Positions 5,192 through 13,712 of a stretch of DNA of 23,034 nucleotides are shown one piece after another. Each line of letters starts with the position of its first letter. Position 1 is the stretch's first letter. The notes under the pieces were generated by a model that was given only the letters and a program-made list of their open reading frames with translations, did not search any database and had not been told where the DNA came from. The DNA is from Candidatus Nomurabacteria bacterium RIFCSPHIGHO2_01_FULL_39_10. Lineage in GTDB: Bacteria > Patescibacteriota > Minisyncoccia > Phycocordibacterales > UBA9973. The translations under genes were made by a program, and so were the position numbers. The DNA lies in contig MFTJ01000047.1 in the NCBI GenBank assembly GCA_001786805.1, positions 1-23,034 on the forward strand, in the 5' to 3' direction.

Positions 5192-6706
5192 TTATTCTTT
5201 GCGTAAAAACAAAGGCTTCTCCGGCATTTTGTTTTGTAGAATACATTCTTTAATTTTTAATGCTGTTTCCGGCAGAATAGGTTCTAACATTTTAGAGATT
5301 AAATATAAATCACCAACTAGAATTTTAATAATTTTTTCTCCATTTTCTTTTTTTTCTTTTATTACTTTGAACGGCTGAGATCCTTGAATATATGCATCTG
5401 TGTTTGCAATTTTATTCCAAATAACATCACATGCTTTGGTAAAATTAAACAATAAAATATACGCTTCGTAATCTTTCCTATTACCATATTCATTCCATAA
5501 ATTATCTAGAAACTTTTTATCAAGTTTCTGAATATATGTCTCCGCCATCTTCATAATTCTACTCACCAAATTCCCCAACCCATTCGCCAAATTCGCATTG
5601 TAAGCATCCTTAAATCTCTCCATGGTAAACGGACTGTCTTCAAAACTGGAAATCTCGCGCAGGAGAAAATATCGCAAGGCATCGGTGCCGTACTCTTTCA
5701 CAATATCGTTCGGATTTATCACGTTTCCGATAGATTTGGACATTTTTATTCCCCCTTCGCCAGTAATGAATCCGTGATAAACAACCGTATCGGTAGTTGG
5801 CAAGCCCGCGGACATTAGCATCCCCTGCCACATGACAGATTGGAATTTCACCATGTCTTTGCCGGCAGTTTGAATGTGTTCACCATTTACCCAGAATTTC
5901 TGGAACTTGCTTTCCTCCCCTCCAACTTTCACCTCACCCCGACCCTCTCCTTGCAAAGGAGAGGGGGGAGTCCCATGCCACCCCAAAGTAGAAATATAAT
6001 TGATAAATGCGTCAAACCAGACATACATCACTTGAGTATCGTCTCCGGGAATAGACACACCCCAAGAAAATCTTTCTTTGCTTCGCGATACTGAAAAATC
6101 TTCCATTCCATTTTCTACAAAATCAATAGCTTCTTTCCTTCTCCACTCCGGAATAATCGCTTTTTCATTTGAAAGATAATCAAGCAGTTCTTTTCTGTAT
6201 TTTGTCAGTTTAAAAAAAAAATTTTCTTCTTCCACCACTTCCGGAGTCTTAGTAGGATGAATCGGGCAAAGACCATCAACAATATCTTTCTCCGTCAGAA
6301 ACTTTTCACAGCCCACACAGTAAAGTCCCTTATATTTTTTCTTATAAATATCCCCCTTCGCATCGCAAAGACGCCAGAATTCCTGCGCGGCTAAAATATG
6401 CCCTACGCTTGTGGTTCTAATGAAATTATCATTAGAGATATTCAATATAGTTTTTAAGTCCAAAAATTTCTGCGCGTATTGGTCCACATAATCCTGCGCG
6501 TTTTTGCCTTCTTTAACGCTCGCTTCCCAAATTTTCTGGCCGTGCTCATCCGTGCCGGTGCTAAAAAACACTTCTTTCCCGAGGATACGCTCCCAGCGCG
6601 CAATCGCATCAGACTGAACCAATTCCAAAGCAAAACCAATATGGGGATCGGCATTCACATAGGGAATAGTGGTCGTAATGTAAAAAGATTTTTTTTCTTT
6701 ATTCAT
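5192..6706 (-). CDS. metG: Methionyl-tRNA synthetase
   Basis: The 504-residue class I enzyme charges tRNA-Met. PHIGFAL (His22-Phe25) is the HIGH motif and KMSKS is at 321-325 in GGIKMSKSIGN. A zinc knuckle is formed by Cys130, Cys133, Cys147 and His150. DTQVMYVWFDAFINYIS is the conserved strand of the catalytic core, and an anticodon-binding helical domain follows residue 350. There is no C-terminal tRNA-binding (Trbp111) domain, as in short-type MetRS. Residues of about 245-265 (GTPPSPLQGEGRGEVKVGG) are encoded by a copy of the dispersed palindromic repeat, inserted in frame after STLGWH, where relatives have only a short surface turn. ATG 6704-6706 is 25 bases after the upstream permease gene. 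Confidence 0.96.
   Translation of the reverse strand: MNKEKKSFYITTTIPYVNADPHIGFALELVQSDAIARWERILGKEVFFSTGTDEHGQKIWEASVKEGKNAQDYVDQYAQKFLDLKTILNISNDNFIRTTSVGHILAAQEFWRLCDAKGDIYKKKYKGLYCVGCEKFLTEKDIVDGLCPIHPTKTPEVVEEENFFFKLTKYRKELLDYLSNEKAIIPEWRRKEAIDFVENGMEDFSVSRSKERFSWGVSIPGDDTQVMYVWFDAFINYISTLGWHGTPPSPLQGEGRGEVKVGGEESKFQKFWVNGEHIQTAGKDMVKFQSVMWQGMLMSAGLPTTDTVVYHGFITGEGGIKMSKSIGNVINPNDIVKEYGTDALRYFLLREISSFEDSPFTMERFKDAYNANLANGLGNLVSRIMKMAETYIQKLDKKFLDNLWNEYGNRKDYEAYILLFNFTKACDVIWNKIANTDAYIQGSQPFKVIKEKKENGEKIIKILVGDLYLISKMLEPILPETALKIKECILQNKMPEKPLFLRKE
5930..5974 (-). repeat. Dispersed palindromic repeat, copy 3, inside metG
   Basis: CCCTCTCCTT and AAGGAGAGGG (5943-5965) form a 10-bp perfect stem with a 3-base loop. 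The adjoining 23 bases at 5931-5953 are identical to 1158-1180. The element is read in frame as TPPSPLQGEGRGEV in MetRS, so the repeat has become coding sequence. Confidence 0.85.
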
Positions 6707-6731
6707 CGTTCTTTAATTAGTTATTCAACTT

Positions 6732-7805
6732 TTATTTATTTTGAGTTCGAGCTAAAGTTTTATTCTTTTCAATATCGCTCAAAAATTCCATGACAATGAC
6801 GGCCAACGGAATAGCGAGAATCGCTCCCCAAACTCCTCCCAGCTCAAAGCCGATTAACACAGAAAGTATTATAACAATCGGAGAGAGACCTACTATGCTT
6901 TTTATCAGAAGAGGAGCAAAGAGAAAAACTTCAAATTGATGAATTATGAGATAAGCCCCGGCCACCATCAGCGAGTCAGATATTCCTCCGGAAAGATAGG
7001 AAACAGAAACTGCGGGAACAAGAGCGATCAAAGTGCCATAAGGAATAAGCCCCATTATTCCGGCAACAATAGCAAAAAGGAGCGCGTATTGAATGCCTAT
7101 CAGAGAAAGCACAAGATAGACCAAGACAGCGTCAATTAGCCCTAAAACAAGCTGACCTTTTATCCAGAGAGCTATTTTCCGGCTAGAACGCTCCCATAAA
7201 TTTACTACATAGTCTTCGTACTGAATAGGTAAAATAACACGTAAAAAATTTTCTATCCCTTTTTCTTGAGCCGAAAGATAAAAAGAAATAATTATAATCA
7301 AGAGTACATTGAACATGCTCCCGAAGGCGATTGAAAGGGTCTGAAAGAACCCGCCGGAAAGATTGAGAATAAAAGCCTTGGATACGGACAAGAGCGTGGG
7401 AATTGAGAAATTGCCCGAAAGAGCGCTTACAACGTCTTTTGCTCCGGAAAACGCTTCATTCTGAAAATAATTAAAGAAAGAAATATTTGGAATATAATCT
7501 GAGATGAATGAGGAAAAATTGTAAATCTCAGTTACTAAAAGCGGAGCAAAGAGATAAAACAGTCCGGACATAGCGAGAATTGATGTTATATATATAATCA
7601 CAACACCAAAAACCCTGTTGATTCGGATTTTTCTAAAATGGGGAACGGCTGATTCCATAAAAGAAGCAATCACGATTGAAGATATTACTACCAAAACCAA
7701 GTCCCGTAAAAACCATAACAAAAAAACGGAAAGGACGACAAGAACCACCCGAATCATCGTGCCGACGGTTATGGAAATAGAAGTATTATTGTTGCTTTCA
7801 AGCAT
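6732..7805 (-). CDS. AI-2E family (PerM/YhhT-type) membrane permease
   Basis: The 357-residue protein is strongly hydrophobic, with about seven to eight membrane segments in the AI-2E exporter layout. An N-terminal pair (VVLVVLSVFLLWFL, VLVVISSIVIASFME), then IYITSILAMSGLFYLFAPLLV, a soluble middle part of about 100 residues, and the C-terminal hairpins that include LFAPLLIKSIVGLSPIVIILSVLIGFELGG, a typical family signature. Members include autoinducer-2 exporters and Na+/H+ antiporters, and the substrate cannot be read from sequence. I chose ATG 7803-7805 because the family begins near SISITVGT and an extended -10 box with six-base spacing precedes it. A TTG at 7836-7838, overlapping the M16 stop, would add 11 residues. 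Confidence 0.9.
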   Translation of the reverse strand: MLESNNNTSISITVGTMIRVVLVVLSVFLLWFLRDLVLVVISSIVIASFMESAVPHFRKIRINRVFGVVIIYITSILAMSGLFYLFAPLLVTEIYNFSSFISDYIPNISFFNYFQNEAFSGAKDVVSALSGNFSIPTLLSVSKAFILNLSGGFFQTLSIAFGSMFNVLLIIIISFYLSAQEKGIENFLRVILPIQYEDYVVNLWERSSRKIALWIKGQLVLGLIDAVLVYLVLSLIGIQYALLFAIVAGIMGLIPYGTLIALVPAVSVSYLSGGISDSLMVAGAYLIIHQFEVFLFAPLLIKSIVGLSPIVIILSVLIGFELGGVWGAILAIPLAVIVMEFLSDIEKNKTLARTQNK

Positions 7806-7811
7806 AGAAAT

Positions 7812-7820
7812 ATAATAGCA
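7812..7820 (-). promoter_or_regulatory. Extended -10 promoter of the permease gene, predicted leaderless
   Basis: On the minus strand TGC-TATTAT is followed by six bases and the ATG at 7805, the same layout as efp. The stretch from the box to the start codon (ATTTCT versus ATTCCC) is also similar. No Shine-Dalgarno sequence is seen. Confidence 0.45.
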
Positions 7821-7834
7821 CAAAACCCCCTGAT

Positions 7835-9103
7835 TCAAAATTTAAGGGTCTTCAGAAATTGCGCTTCATCCTTAAACGGTCCTATGAGCGCCAAATTAAG
7901 TTTATTGTTTTTAAAAATCTCTTTAGCTAAATTTTGGATTTGGTTGGCTGTAACCTTGCAGATTTCTTTGGCTTTTTCTTCGGCTTCGAGAATTTTGCGC
8001 TTTAAAAGTTCCTGCCCGCCATGGAAGTTGGCGATATCATCGCTCGACTCCAGAGAGAGTTTCATGTTGCCTATCAGGCACTCTTTTACTTTGTTCAGTT
8101 CTTCTTCTCCCACTAATTCAATTTTTAATTTTCTGCACTCGGACAGAACCGCCTCAATCACTTCATCAATTCTTTTATTATCCACTCCGGCGGAAATTTG
8201 GAAAAACCCGTGGTCGGTATAAGAATCGTTGAAAGCGCGGACATAATAGCCGACACCCATCTCTTCGCGAAGCTTCACGAAAAGCCGGGAGCTCATTCCC
8301 CCGCCAAGTACTCCGCCAAGCACGGAAAGAATCGTATTTTTTTTATTAAATAAACCATAGGTGCGTACCCCTAAAACAAAATGTGTTTGGTCTGTTTTTT
8401 TAAAATTTACCAATACTCCCGGTTTGGTTTGTCTTTCTATAACTTTTAGCTTATTTCCCTTTTCTCCGCGTCTGACTTTTGTAAAAATTTTATTAACTTC
8501 TTTTAAAACCTGCTCCTCTGTCACCGCTCCGGCCACCACCAGCACGGTGGCCTCCGGCAAATAATGTTTCTTGTGATATTGAACAAAATCGTCCCGTTTC
8601 ATATCCAAAATGTTCGCCTTAGTTCCTGCGATATTCCACCCCGCCGGAGTGTCTCCAAAAAGCAATTTCATCATCAAATCCTGCACATGCTTATGAGGCA
8701 TATCTTCGTACATATTTATTTCTTCTATGATTACGCCCTTTTCCTTCTGCATTTCCGGCTCGGGAAAAGTGGAATTCAGATAAATGTCGGACACAATATC
8801 AAAAATCTGCCGAAAATGCCGAGCATCGGACTTGGCGTAATATCCTGTATATTCCTGCGCGGTAAAAGCGTTGTACTGACTGCCGAGGCTATCGAGCTCT
8901 TTGGAAATATCCACAGCTTTGGGCCGCTTGGTCGTACCCTTAAAGCACATATGCTCCAAAAAGTGTGAAATGCCGTTATTTTTTTTATTTTCATATTTGG
9001 ACCCTGCTTCCACCAGACAAAGCACCGTGACCGTCGGGTTATCTTTCATTGGAATCGTAATGACCCGCAATCCATTATGTAAAACTTTTTTTGAGAATTT
9101 CAT
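7835..9103 (-). CDS. M16 family zinc peptidase (insulinase/processing peptidase type)
   Basis: The 422-residue protein has the inverted zinc motif HxxEH as His47-Phe-Leu-Glu50-His51 in GISHFLEHMCFKGT, and the downstream glutamate ligand in EKGVIIEEINMYED (Glu127/128). The second half carries the inactive M16 repeat with VLGGVLGGGMSSRLFVKLREEMGVGYYVRAF, the conserved R/Y substrate-binding segment. This is the length of the short bacterial processing-peptidase-like group, which degrades peptides as a two-part clamshell. No signal peptide is visible, so it probably acts in the cytoplasm. It starts 4 bases after glyS, ends in TGA, and is co-transcribed with glyS and the permease gene. Confidence 0.95.
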   Translation of the reverse strand: MKFSKKVLHNGLRVITIPMKDNPTVTVLCLVEAGSKYENKKNNGISHFLEHMCFKGTTKRPKAVDISKELDSLGSQYNAFTAQEYTGYYAKSDARHFRQIFDIVSDIYLNSTFPEPEMQKEKGVIIEEINMYEDMPHKHVQDLMMKLLFGDTPAGWNIAGTKANILDMKRDDFVQYHKKHYLPEATVLVVAGAVTEEQVLKEVNKIFTKVRRGEKGNKLKVIERQTKPGVLVNFKKTDQTHFVLGVRTYGLFNKKNTILSVLGGVLGGGMSSRLFVKLREEMGVGYYVRAFNDSYTDHGFFQISAGVDNKRIDEVIEAVLSECRKLKIELVGEEELNKVKECLIGNMKLSLESSDDIANFHGGQELLKRKILEAEEKAKEICKVTANQIQNLAKEIFKNNKLNLALIGPFKDEAQFLKTLKF

Positions 9104-9107
9104 GAAT

Positions 9108-10457
9108 CTATAGAATTTTTTCTTTTATATATTTTCCCAAGTCCGCCACTTTTATCCTTTCCTGTTCGCCCGTATCACGGTCGCGGACTGTGACAGCATT
9201 ATCCGTGAGTGTATCAAAATCAACCACCACACAAAAAGGCGTGCCGATTTCGTCTTGCCGGCGATAGCGCTTGCCGATGTTGCCGTTGTCGTCCCATGCA
9301 ACGCGCCCGAATTCTGCTTTGAGCGGAGCGTAAACTTTTGTATTGGCGTATTCCACAAGCTCCGGTTTGTTTTTTAAAAGTGGCGAAACGGCGCAAATAA
9401 CCGGCGCGATGCTGGGCTTGAATTTTAAAAACGGGCGCGTCTCACCATCTTTTTTATCCTCAGCGTATACAGAAAGAATGAGCGCCAGCACCGCGCGGTC
9501 AACACCAAAAGTCGGCTCGACAACATGCGGAACTATTTTTGTACTTTTTCCTTTGCCCGCCATAGCTTCAGCGTCGGCGGGTTCGTCAATGTAATCAAGC
9601 TTGTGATTCTTTAAATCAAAATCCGTTCTATAGGCAAGACCAAAAAGCTCTTTTTTGCCGAAAGGATAATCAAACTCAAAATCAACCGTCCGGCTGGAAT
9701 AATGCGCCCTGTCCTCTTTCGGCACCTCTAGTTCATGAACTTTGCTCATATCCAAACCTATCTCTTCCATCCAGTCCATCATTTCTCCTTTCCAATATTC
9801 AAAATATTTTTCCCAATCTTCACTTCTGATAAAATATTCGATTTCCATTTGCTCAAATTCTCTCTGGCGAAAAAGAAAGTCACGGGGTGTAATCTCGTTT
9901 CTGAATGCTTTACCGATCTGCGCCATACCAAAAGGCAATTTCGGATGAAAAGCGTCTACTGTATTTTTAAAATTCACAAACATTCCCTGCGCCGTTTCCG
10001 GACGCAGATATGATGTCGCGCTTGAATTATCGGACGCGCCTACTTTTGTTTGAAACATCATATTAAACTGCCTGACTTCCCCTAGCTTCCCTCCGCATTC
10101 AGAACACTTTTTCTTATCTTCAATTTGATCAGCGCGAAATTTTTCTTTGCATTTTTCGCACTCTATCATTGGGTCGGCAAAACCTTTCACATGTCCGGAC
10201 GCCTGCCAAACTTCCTGCCTCATAAGTATCGCCGCATCGACGCCATACATATCTTTTCTCCCGTCAACAAATTTTTTCCACCAAGCTTTTTTGATGTTAT
10301 TTTTTAAAGCGAGACCATAATGCCCCCAGTCAAAAGTCCCGCCCAGTCCCCCGTATATTTCCGAACCTTGAAAAACAAACCCCCGTCTTTTACAGAGCGA
10401 GATTATTTTTTCCATAACACTATTTTCTCTTGCATTTTCTTTTGTGTCTTTTGTCAT
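9108..10457 (-). CDS. glyS: Glycyl-tRNA synthetase, homodimeric type
   Basis: The 449-residue class II synthetase attaches glycine to tRNA-Gly. The start has CKRRGFVFQGSEIYGGLGGTFDWG, the hallmark of the alpha2 GlyRS, and MRQEVWQASGHV follows. A zinc ribbon (CEKC then CSEC, about 105-130) comes next. Motif 2 is FRNEITPRDFLFRQREFEQMEIEYF and motif 3 is VVEPTFGVDRAVLALI. The C-terminal anticodon-binding domain begins at about 350 (APVICAVSPL) and ends with KVADLGKYI. It is a single-chain type, unlike the alpha2beta2 enzyme of most Proteobacteria. It starts at ATG 10455-10457 in the recO-to-metG run. Confidence 0.96.
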   Translation of the reverse strand: MTKDTKENARENSVMEKIISLCKRRGFVFQGSEIYGGLGGTFDWGHYGLALKNNIKKAWWKKFVDGRKDMYGVDAAILMRQEVWQASGHVKGFADPMIECEKCKEKFRADQIEDKKKCSECGGKLGEVRQFNMMFQTKVGASDNSSATSYLRPETAQGMFVNFKNTVDAFHPKLPFGMAQIGKAFRNEITPRDFLFRQREFEQMEIEYFIRSEDWEKYFEYWKGEMMDWMEEIGLDMSKVHELEVPKEDRAHYSSRTVDFEFDYPFGKKELFGLAYRTDFDLKNHKLDYIDEPADAEAMAGKGKSTKIVPHVVEPTFGVDRAVLALILSVYAEDKKDGETRPFLKFKPSIAPVICAVSPLLKNKPELVEYANTKVYAPLKAEFGRVAWDDNGNIGKRYRRQDEIGTPFCVVVDFDTLTDNAVTVRDRDTGEQERIKVADLGKYIKEKIL

Positions 10458-10495
10458 TTTATTTTCTTATTTTTTTTGCTTTACGGACTTTATAA

Positions 10496-12442
10496 CTACT
10501 CCGTAACCGTGCCTGAACTAGGAGGAGAAAGGGGGTCGTTGTCTAGCGAAGTGCGAAGCGATGTTTTGCTTGCTCTAACATCCACATTAGCAAAATCATC
10601 GTGCCCAGTCAAAACGCTGTCGTTTATAATCACAGGCGTAGTACTCAGTTGAGAAAGCGAAGGAGTAAACCCGACTTGAAAGGAAACGCTTCTATCTGCC
10701 GCAATAATGCCGACGCCCTTCCCTATTCTGCCTATATTCCAAACTATTTCTTTTTTTGAAGGATTATAAGTCAGATCTTCAGCTGAAGGAGATATCGGAC
10801 CGACAAAACGAATCCAAGGCGGCAAAGAAGAACGCGCAATTGCCTTTGAAATATTGTTGGACGTATTGGAAAGAGACCAAACCACAGTATAAGTTGTTTC
10901 TTGTTCAACCTTAGGAGGCACAGGACCCTTGTTTTTAAAAGTTCCGGAATAGTAGAGCGCTTTGGCTGTAAACCCCACATCAGAAATAATACGCACTACT
11001 CCGGAGTCAGAATTGCTTAAATTAGTAGTTGCGTAGCCTGCTACTGACTGCTTGCCTGAAATAGAAATGTCTATTTTGATTGAAGGGTCAGAAAGTATCC
11101 CATCGGCAGCGGAAAATAAAGAAAGCGGAGAAACGGAAAAATTTACAGATCCAGAATCGCCCGGATTCACTTCGGAAAATTCATTCATGTAATTTTTGTC
11201 CCAAGTTATCGTATCAATAGATGAATTATAAAAACCTCGTTGAGCATTTATTGTTTTACGATTGACTGCATTTCCGGAAATTTTAGCCTGAATAACTAAA
11301 TCATTTACCCTTGTGTCCAAATTATTTTTCCATCGTATTTCGCCCTGTACTGGAGTCTTTGCATTTGTAGAATATTCTCTTTGATATATTCCGTTGACTG
11401 CCAGCCTTGCTTCAATAAAAGGTTTTTTAATTGTAAGAGTATGCGAAAGAGAATTAAAAACCACATCAATTAACGACTTATCCGCGCTAGATTGCGATCC
11501 GCTCGATATATGAAAAGTTTTTTCTTCTCCGTCAATGACATCAAGCATTTTGCCGGTTATTGAAATATTACGTTCCACGCCGGGAGCCAAATCTCCCAAA
11601 TTCCAGATATTATTGCCAAGTGTTGGAGCCGGAATAGACGAAATAAACTGAAATCCGACCGGATAATCAAGCTTGAGAAGTATTTTTGAAGCCGATTTAA
11701 TGGAGTTTAAGGTTTCTTTTATCTTGAGAGTTATATCCTGATTTTGACTTATCTCAAGAGGAGCATCAACAGAAAGGTTTAATGGTGTAGAACTTATGGT
11801 AATATCATAAGACTTTCTTTTCACAAAAATGGAATTAGTTCCTTCTACACGATACTCCAAACGAATATCTAAAGCGCGCGCAGTCCCCTGCTCTCCGAAA
11901 AGAACCAATTTTAGATTTTCATTGCGCACCGCTCCGGCGGGAATGATGCCCAAAGACTGGCGAAAACTTTCAGTAGGAATCTCTGAATTAATTTCTTCTA
12001 CTCTTCCGCTCTTTGGATATTCTAAAACAAGGTCCACTAAATCAAGCGAAGAACTGTTTCTGTTTGTGATGCCGACGACAAGTGAAAGCTCTTCTCCACC
12101 GGCAGTAAAATTGTTTCCAAGTATTGAAATATCAATGTTGTCGTTGGAAACAGTATTGCCTCCGGCAAAAAAAACATAAGAAGCATAACCAAGAGTCAAA
12201 ATAAAAAAAACCAATGATAAAATAAAGAAATTTTTAAATATGGGAGTTTTCATAAAAAATCTATCTTTCAAAAGAGCGGAGTCAGCCTCTGTTTTTTTGC
12301 CGGAATCCCATGAATCTGGTATATCCTTTCTGTTAAAATGTGTAAAGCTGTCGCGGTGTTCTATCTTGGTTTGATAATTTTTACTAAAAAGCCTGCCCTT
12401 GAGTTCTTCTATTCTGTTTAATTTATTTTCGTCATTTGGCAT
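10496..12442 (-). CDS. Membrane-anchored protein with large beta-rich exported region
   Basis: I read 648 residues from ATG 12440-12442. A TTG 17 codons earlier is open but unlikely. Residues 1-70 are charged and probably cytoplasmic (NKLNRIEELKGRLFSKNY, then IPDSW). Residues about 71-93 form a single membrane segment. The rest appears exported: long alternating-hydrophobic segments with DLVDLVLEYPKSG, LKLDYPVGFQFISS, NIWNLGDLAPGVERNISITG and IVWNIGRIGKGVG, the recurring phrase 'W..G.l.pG' found in DUF11-like or CARDB-like beta-sandwich domains of surface proteins. I infer three or four such domains. Its job may be in the cell envelope or attachment. It lies 5' of glyS and 3' of recO. Confidence 0.8.
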   Translation of the reverse strand: MPNDENKLNRIEELKGRLFSKNYQTKIEHRDSFTHFNRKDIPDSWDSGKKTEADSALLKDRFFMKTPIFKNFFILSLVFFILTLGYASYVFFAGGNTVSNDNIDISILGNNFTAGGEELSLVVGITNRNSSSLDLVDLVLEYPKSGRVEEINSEIPTESFRQSLGIIPAGAVRNENLKLVLFGEQGTARALDIRLEYRVEGTNSIFVKRKSYDITISSTPLNLSVDAPLEISQNQDITLKIKETLNSIKSASKILLKLDYPVGFQFISSIPAPTLGNNIWNLGDLAPGVERNISITGKMLDVIDGEEKTFHISSGSQSSADKSLIDVVFNSLSHTLTIKKPFIEARLAVNGIYQREYSTNAKTPVQGEIRWKNNLDTRVNDLVIQAKISGNAVNRKTINAQRGFYNSSIDTITWDKNYMNEFSEVNPGDSGSVNFSVSPLSLFSAADGILSDPSIKIDISISGKQSVAGYATTNLSNSDSGVVRIISDVGFTAKALYYSGTFKNKGPVPPKVEQETTYTVVWSLSNTSNNISKAIARSSLPPWIRFVGPISPSAEDLTYNPSKKEIVWNIGRIGKGVGIIAADRSVSFQVGFTPSLSQLSTTPVIINDSVLTGHDDFANVDVRASKTSLRTSLDNDPLSPPSSGTVTE

Positions 12443-12498
12443 CTTGTAATTGTACCACTCCAAACGAAATTTAGAAAATTTCTTACAGAACAAACATT

Positions 12499-13080
12499 TT
12501 AGAGATGCGTCTCTTTGAGCGCCTTATTTATCTGCCGCAACATCATTGTCCTGGATTTTGAAGCTTCAAACACAATATTTTCCTCAAACGGAGATTTAAT
12601 CAAATTCTGCAATATCTCATTTTCCCCGATATATCCCAGATTATTCAATATGCGCAAAACAATAATTGCTTCAATGTTGCGCAAATTTTCTTTTGTATTA
12701 GTTTTTTCTAAAATAGACAAACCATCCAGTAAATCAGTAAACAAAGCTTCGTTCGGCTCAACACCCGCAAGTAGACGTTTTAATAAGAGCGCAATGTTCG
12801 AGAAAACTCTAAAAGTTTCCGGTGTTTTAGTGATTTGTTCCAACATATTTGTTTTCGACGCATTCGTAACCCGAAAAATGTTCTTGCCAGCCACCAGGTC
12901 AATTTTCAGATAGGCGAAATCCTGCAAAACAAACCGCAGCTTGGAAGACATTTTGCGTACCCCCTGCGCGGTCGCGTAAATCATTCCCAAGTCGCGGGTG
13001 AATATGGAAAAAAGTTTGCCTGCTTCCCCCCGATTAGAACTGCTCAATATTATTCCTTCGGTGTGATAGATGTGGTGCAT
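12499..13080 (-). CDS. recO: DNA repair protein RecO, short form
   Basis: The 193-residue product starts like RecO: HTEGIILSSSNRGEAGKLFSIFTRDLGMIYATAQGVRK, the N-terminal OB fold that anneals single strands and works with RecF/RecR to load RecA. A helical C-terminal part follows with LLKRLLAGVEPNEALFTDLLDGL and LRILNNLGYIG. It is shorter than typical RecO (about 240-250) and has no Cys, so the C-terminal zinc-binding site seen in some RecO proteins is absent. It starts 4 bases after the 2H-like gene and ends 56 bases before the surface-protein ATG. Confidence 0.88.
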   Translation of the reverse strand: MHHIYHTEGIILSSSNRGEAGKLFSIFTRDLGMIYATAQGVRKMSSKLRFVLQDFAYLKIDLVAGKNIFRVTNASKTNMLEQITKTPETFRVFSNIALLLKRLLAGVEPNEALFTDLLDGLSILEKTNTKENLRNIEAIIVLRILNNLGYIGENEILQNLIKSPFEENIVFEASKSRTMMLRQINKALKETHL

Positions 13081-13084
13081 AAAA

Positions 13085-13591
13085 TTATAATGAGTGTCCT
13101 ATCGGGTTTGGAATTGCCTTCGTTAAGTTTTTTATGTCATCACTATCAGTTAGAAAAATGCCAAGTTTATCTTTGAGAATGTAAAGGGTCACATGAGTAG
13201 GCGGATATTCTATTTTTAATCCGTATTTTTTATCTACTAGCTGAAAAAATTCATAGAGATTAGATACCTGACACATAACGACAATTGTTTTCAGATCATT
13301 TTCTTCGACAAATTTAAAATCTGGAGAATAATTTAAAAGATTTATGTCGTTGGCCTGTATAAAATCACAAAAATCTTTTATTATTGAATCTTTAAACTCA
13401 GAATCTGAAATCCCGTATTTTTTAATAATTTCATTAATACATACCAAGCTCACATGAAAGGAAGACTTTAGAAACATTCTGTTGCCAAAAATTTTTATTT
13501 CACTAGGTAAATTCGCTAATAAAACTGGTAATCCAATAGTGTTGGTTTTTGAAATTGTATATTTTTTCCCACAGATAAAATCCCTGTCCAT
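13085..13591 (-). CDS. 2H phosphoesterase-like protein
   Basis: This 168-residue protein has two His-x-(Ser/Thr) motifs, His46-Val-Ser48 in SFHVSLV and His133-Val-Thr135 in PTHVTLYI, 87 residues apart and each followed by hydrophobic residues in a predicted strand. This is the layout of the 2H superfamily (LigT/ThpR, CPDase, AKAP7-like), which opens 2',3'-cyclic phosphates or acts on 2'-5' oligonucleotides. The rest of the sequence is not recognisable to me, so the assignment depends on the motif pair. It has a promoter and operator (13649-13690) nearly identical to that of the PaaX/Cas2-like gene just upstream and precedes recO by 4 bases. The predicted 5' leader is about 80 nt and holds a 12-codon frame. 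Confidence 0.55.
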   Translation of the reverse strand: MDRDFICGKKYTISKTNTIGLPVLLANLPSEIKIFGNRMFLKSSFHVSLVCINEIIKKYGISDSEFKDSIIKDFCDFIQANDINLLNYSPDFKFVEENDLKTIVVMCQVSNLYEFFQLVDKKYGLKIEYPPTHVTLYILKDKLGIFLTDSDDIKNLTKAIPNPIGHSL

Positions 13592-13612
13592 CTATTCATT
13601 TTATCACAAAAT

Positions 13613-13651
13613 TTATACAATAAAAAACTGATTTTTAATCATAAATTTCAT
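13613..13651 (-). other. Twelve-codon frame in the 2H gene leader
   Basis: ATG 13649-13651 opens a 12-codon frame ending TAA at 13613. The bases around its ATG resemble those around the PaaX/Cas2-like gene's start, so it may be the stump of a duplicated promoter-plus-start rather than a functional peptide. Confidence 0.3.
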
Positions 13652-13690
13652 GTTAACATAATAGTAACGACCGTTGTTATTATACTAATT
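13649..13690 (-). promoter_or_regulatory. Promoter and operator before the 2H gene (site B)
   Basis: On the minus strand a perfect TATAAT (13679-13684) is followed by a near-palindrome centred on CGGTCG, with half-sites TAATAACAACG and CGTTACTATTA (9 of 11 pairs match). The perfect 10-bp palindrome ATGTTAACAT comes next (13650-13659). The same arrangement occurs before the regulator gene (site A). Confidence 0.6.
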
Positions 13691-13712
13691 ATCAATAAAA
13701 ATACCTAAAAAG

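Noticed and set aside
6936..7139. Plus-strand frame within the permease gene
   Set aside because: It is a shadow of the minus-strand reading frame with low-complexity charged sequence and no homology.
12491..12493. TTG as the start of the surface protein
   Set aside because: The added 17 residues look random, and ATG 12440-12442 begins the NKLNRIEELK segment.
12499..13080. A frameshifted, truncated recO
   Set aside because: The frame is intact with helical C-terminal sequence up to the stop. Short RecO forms are plausible in reduced genomes.
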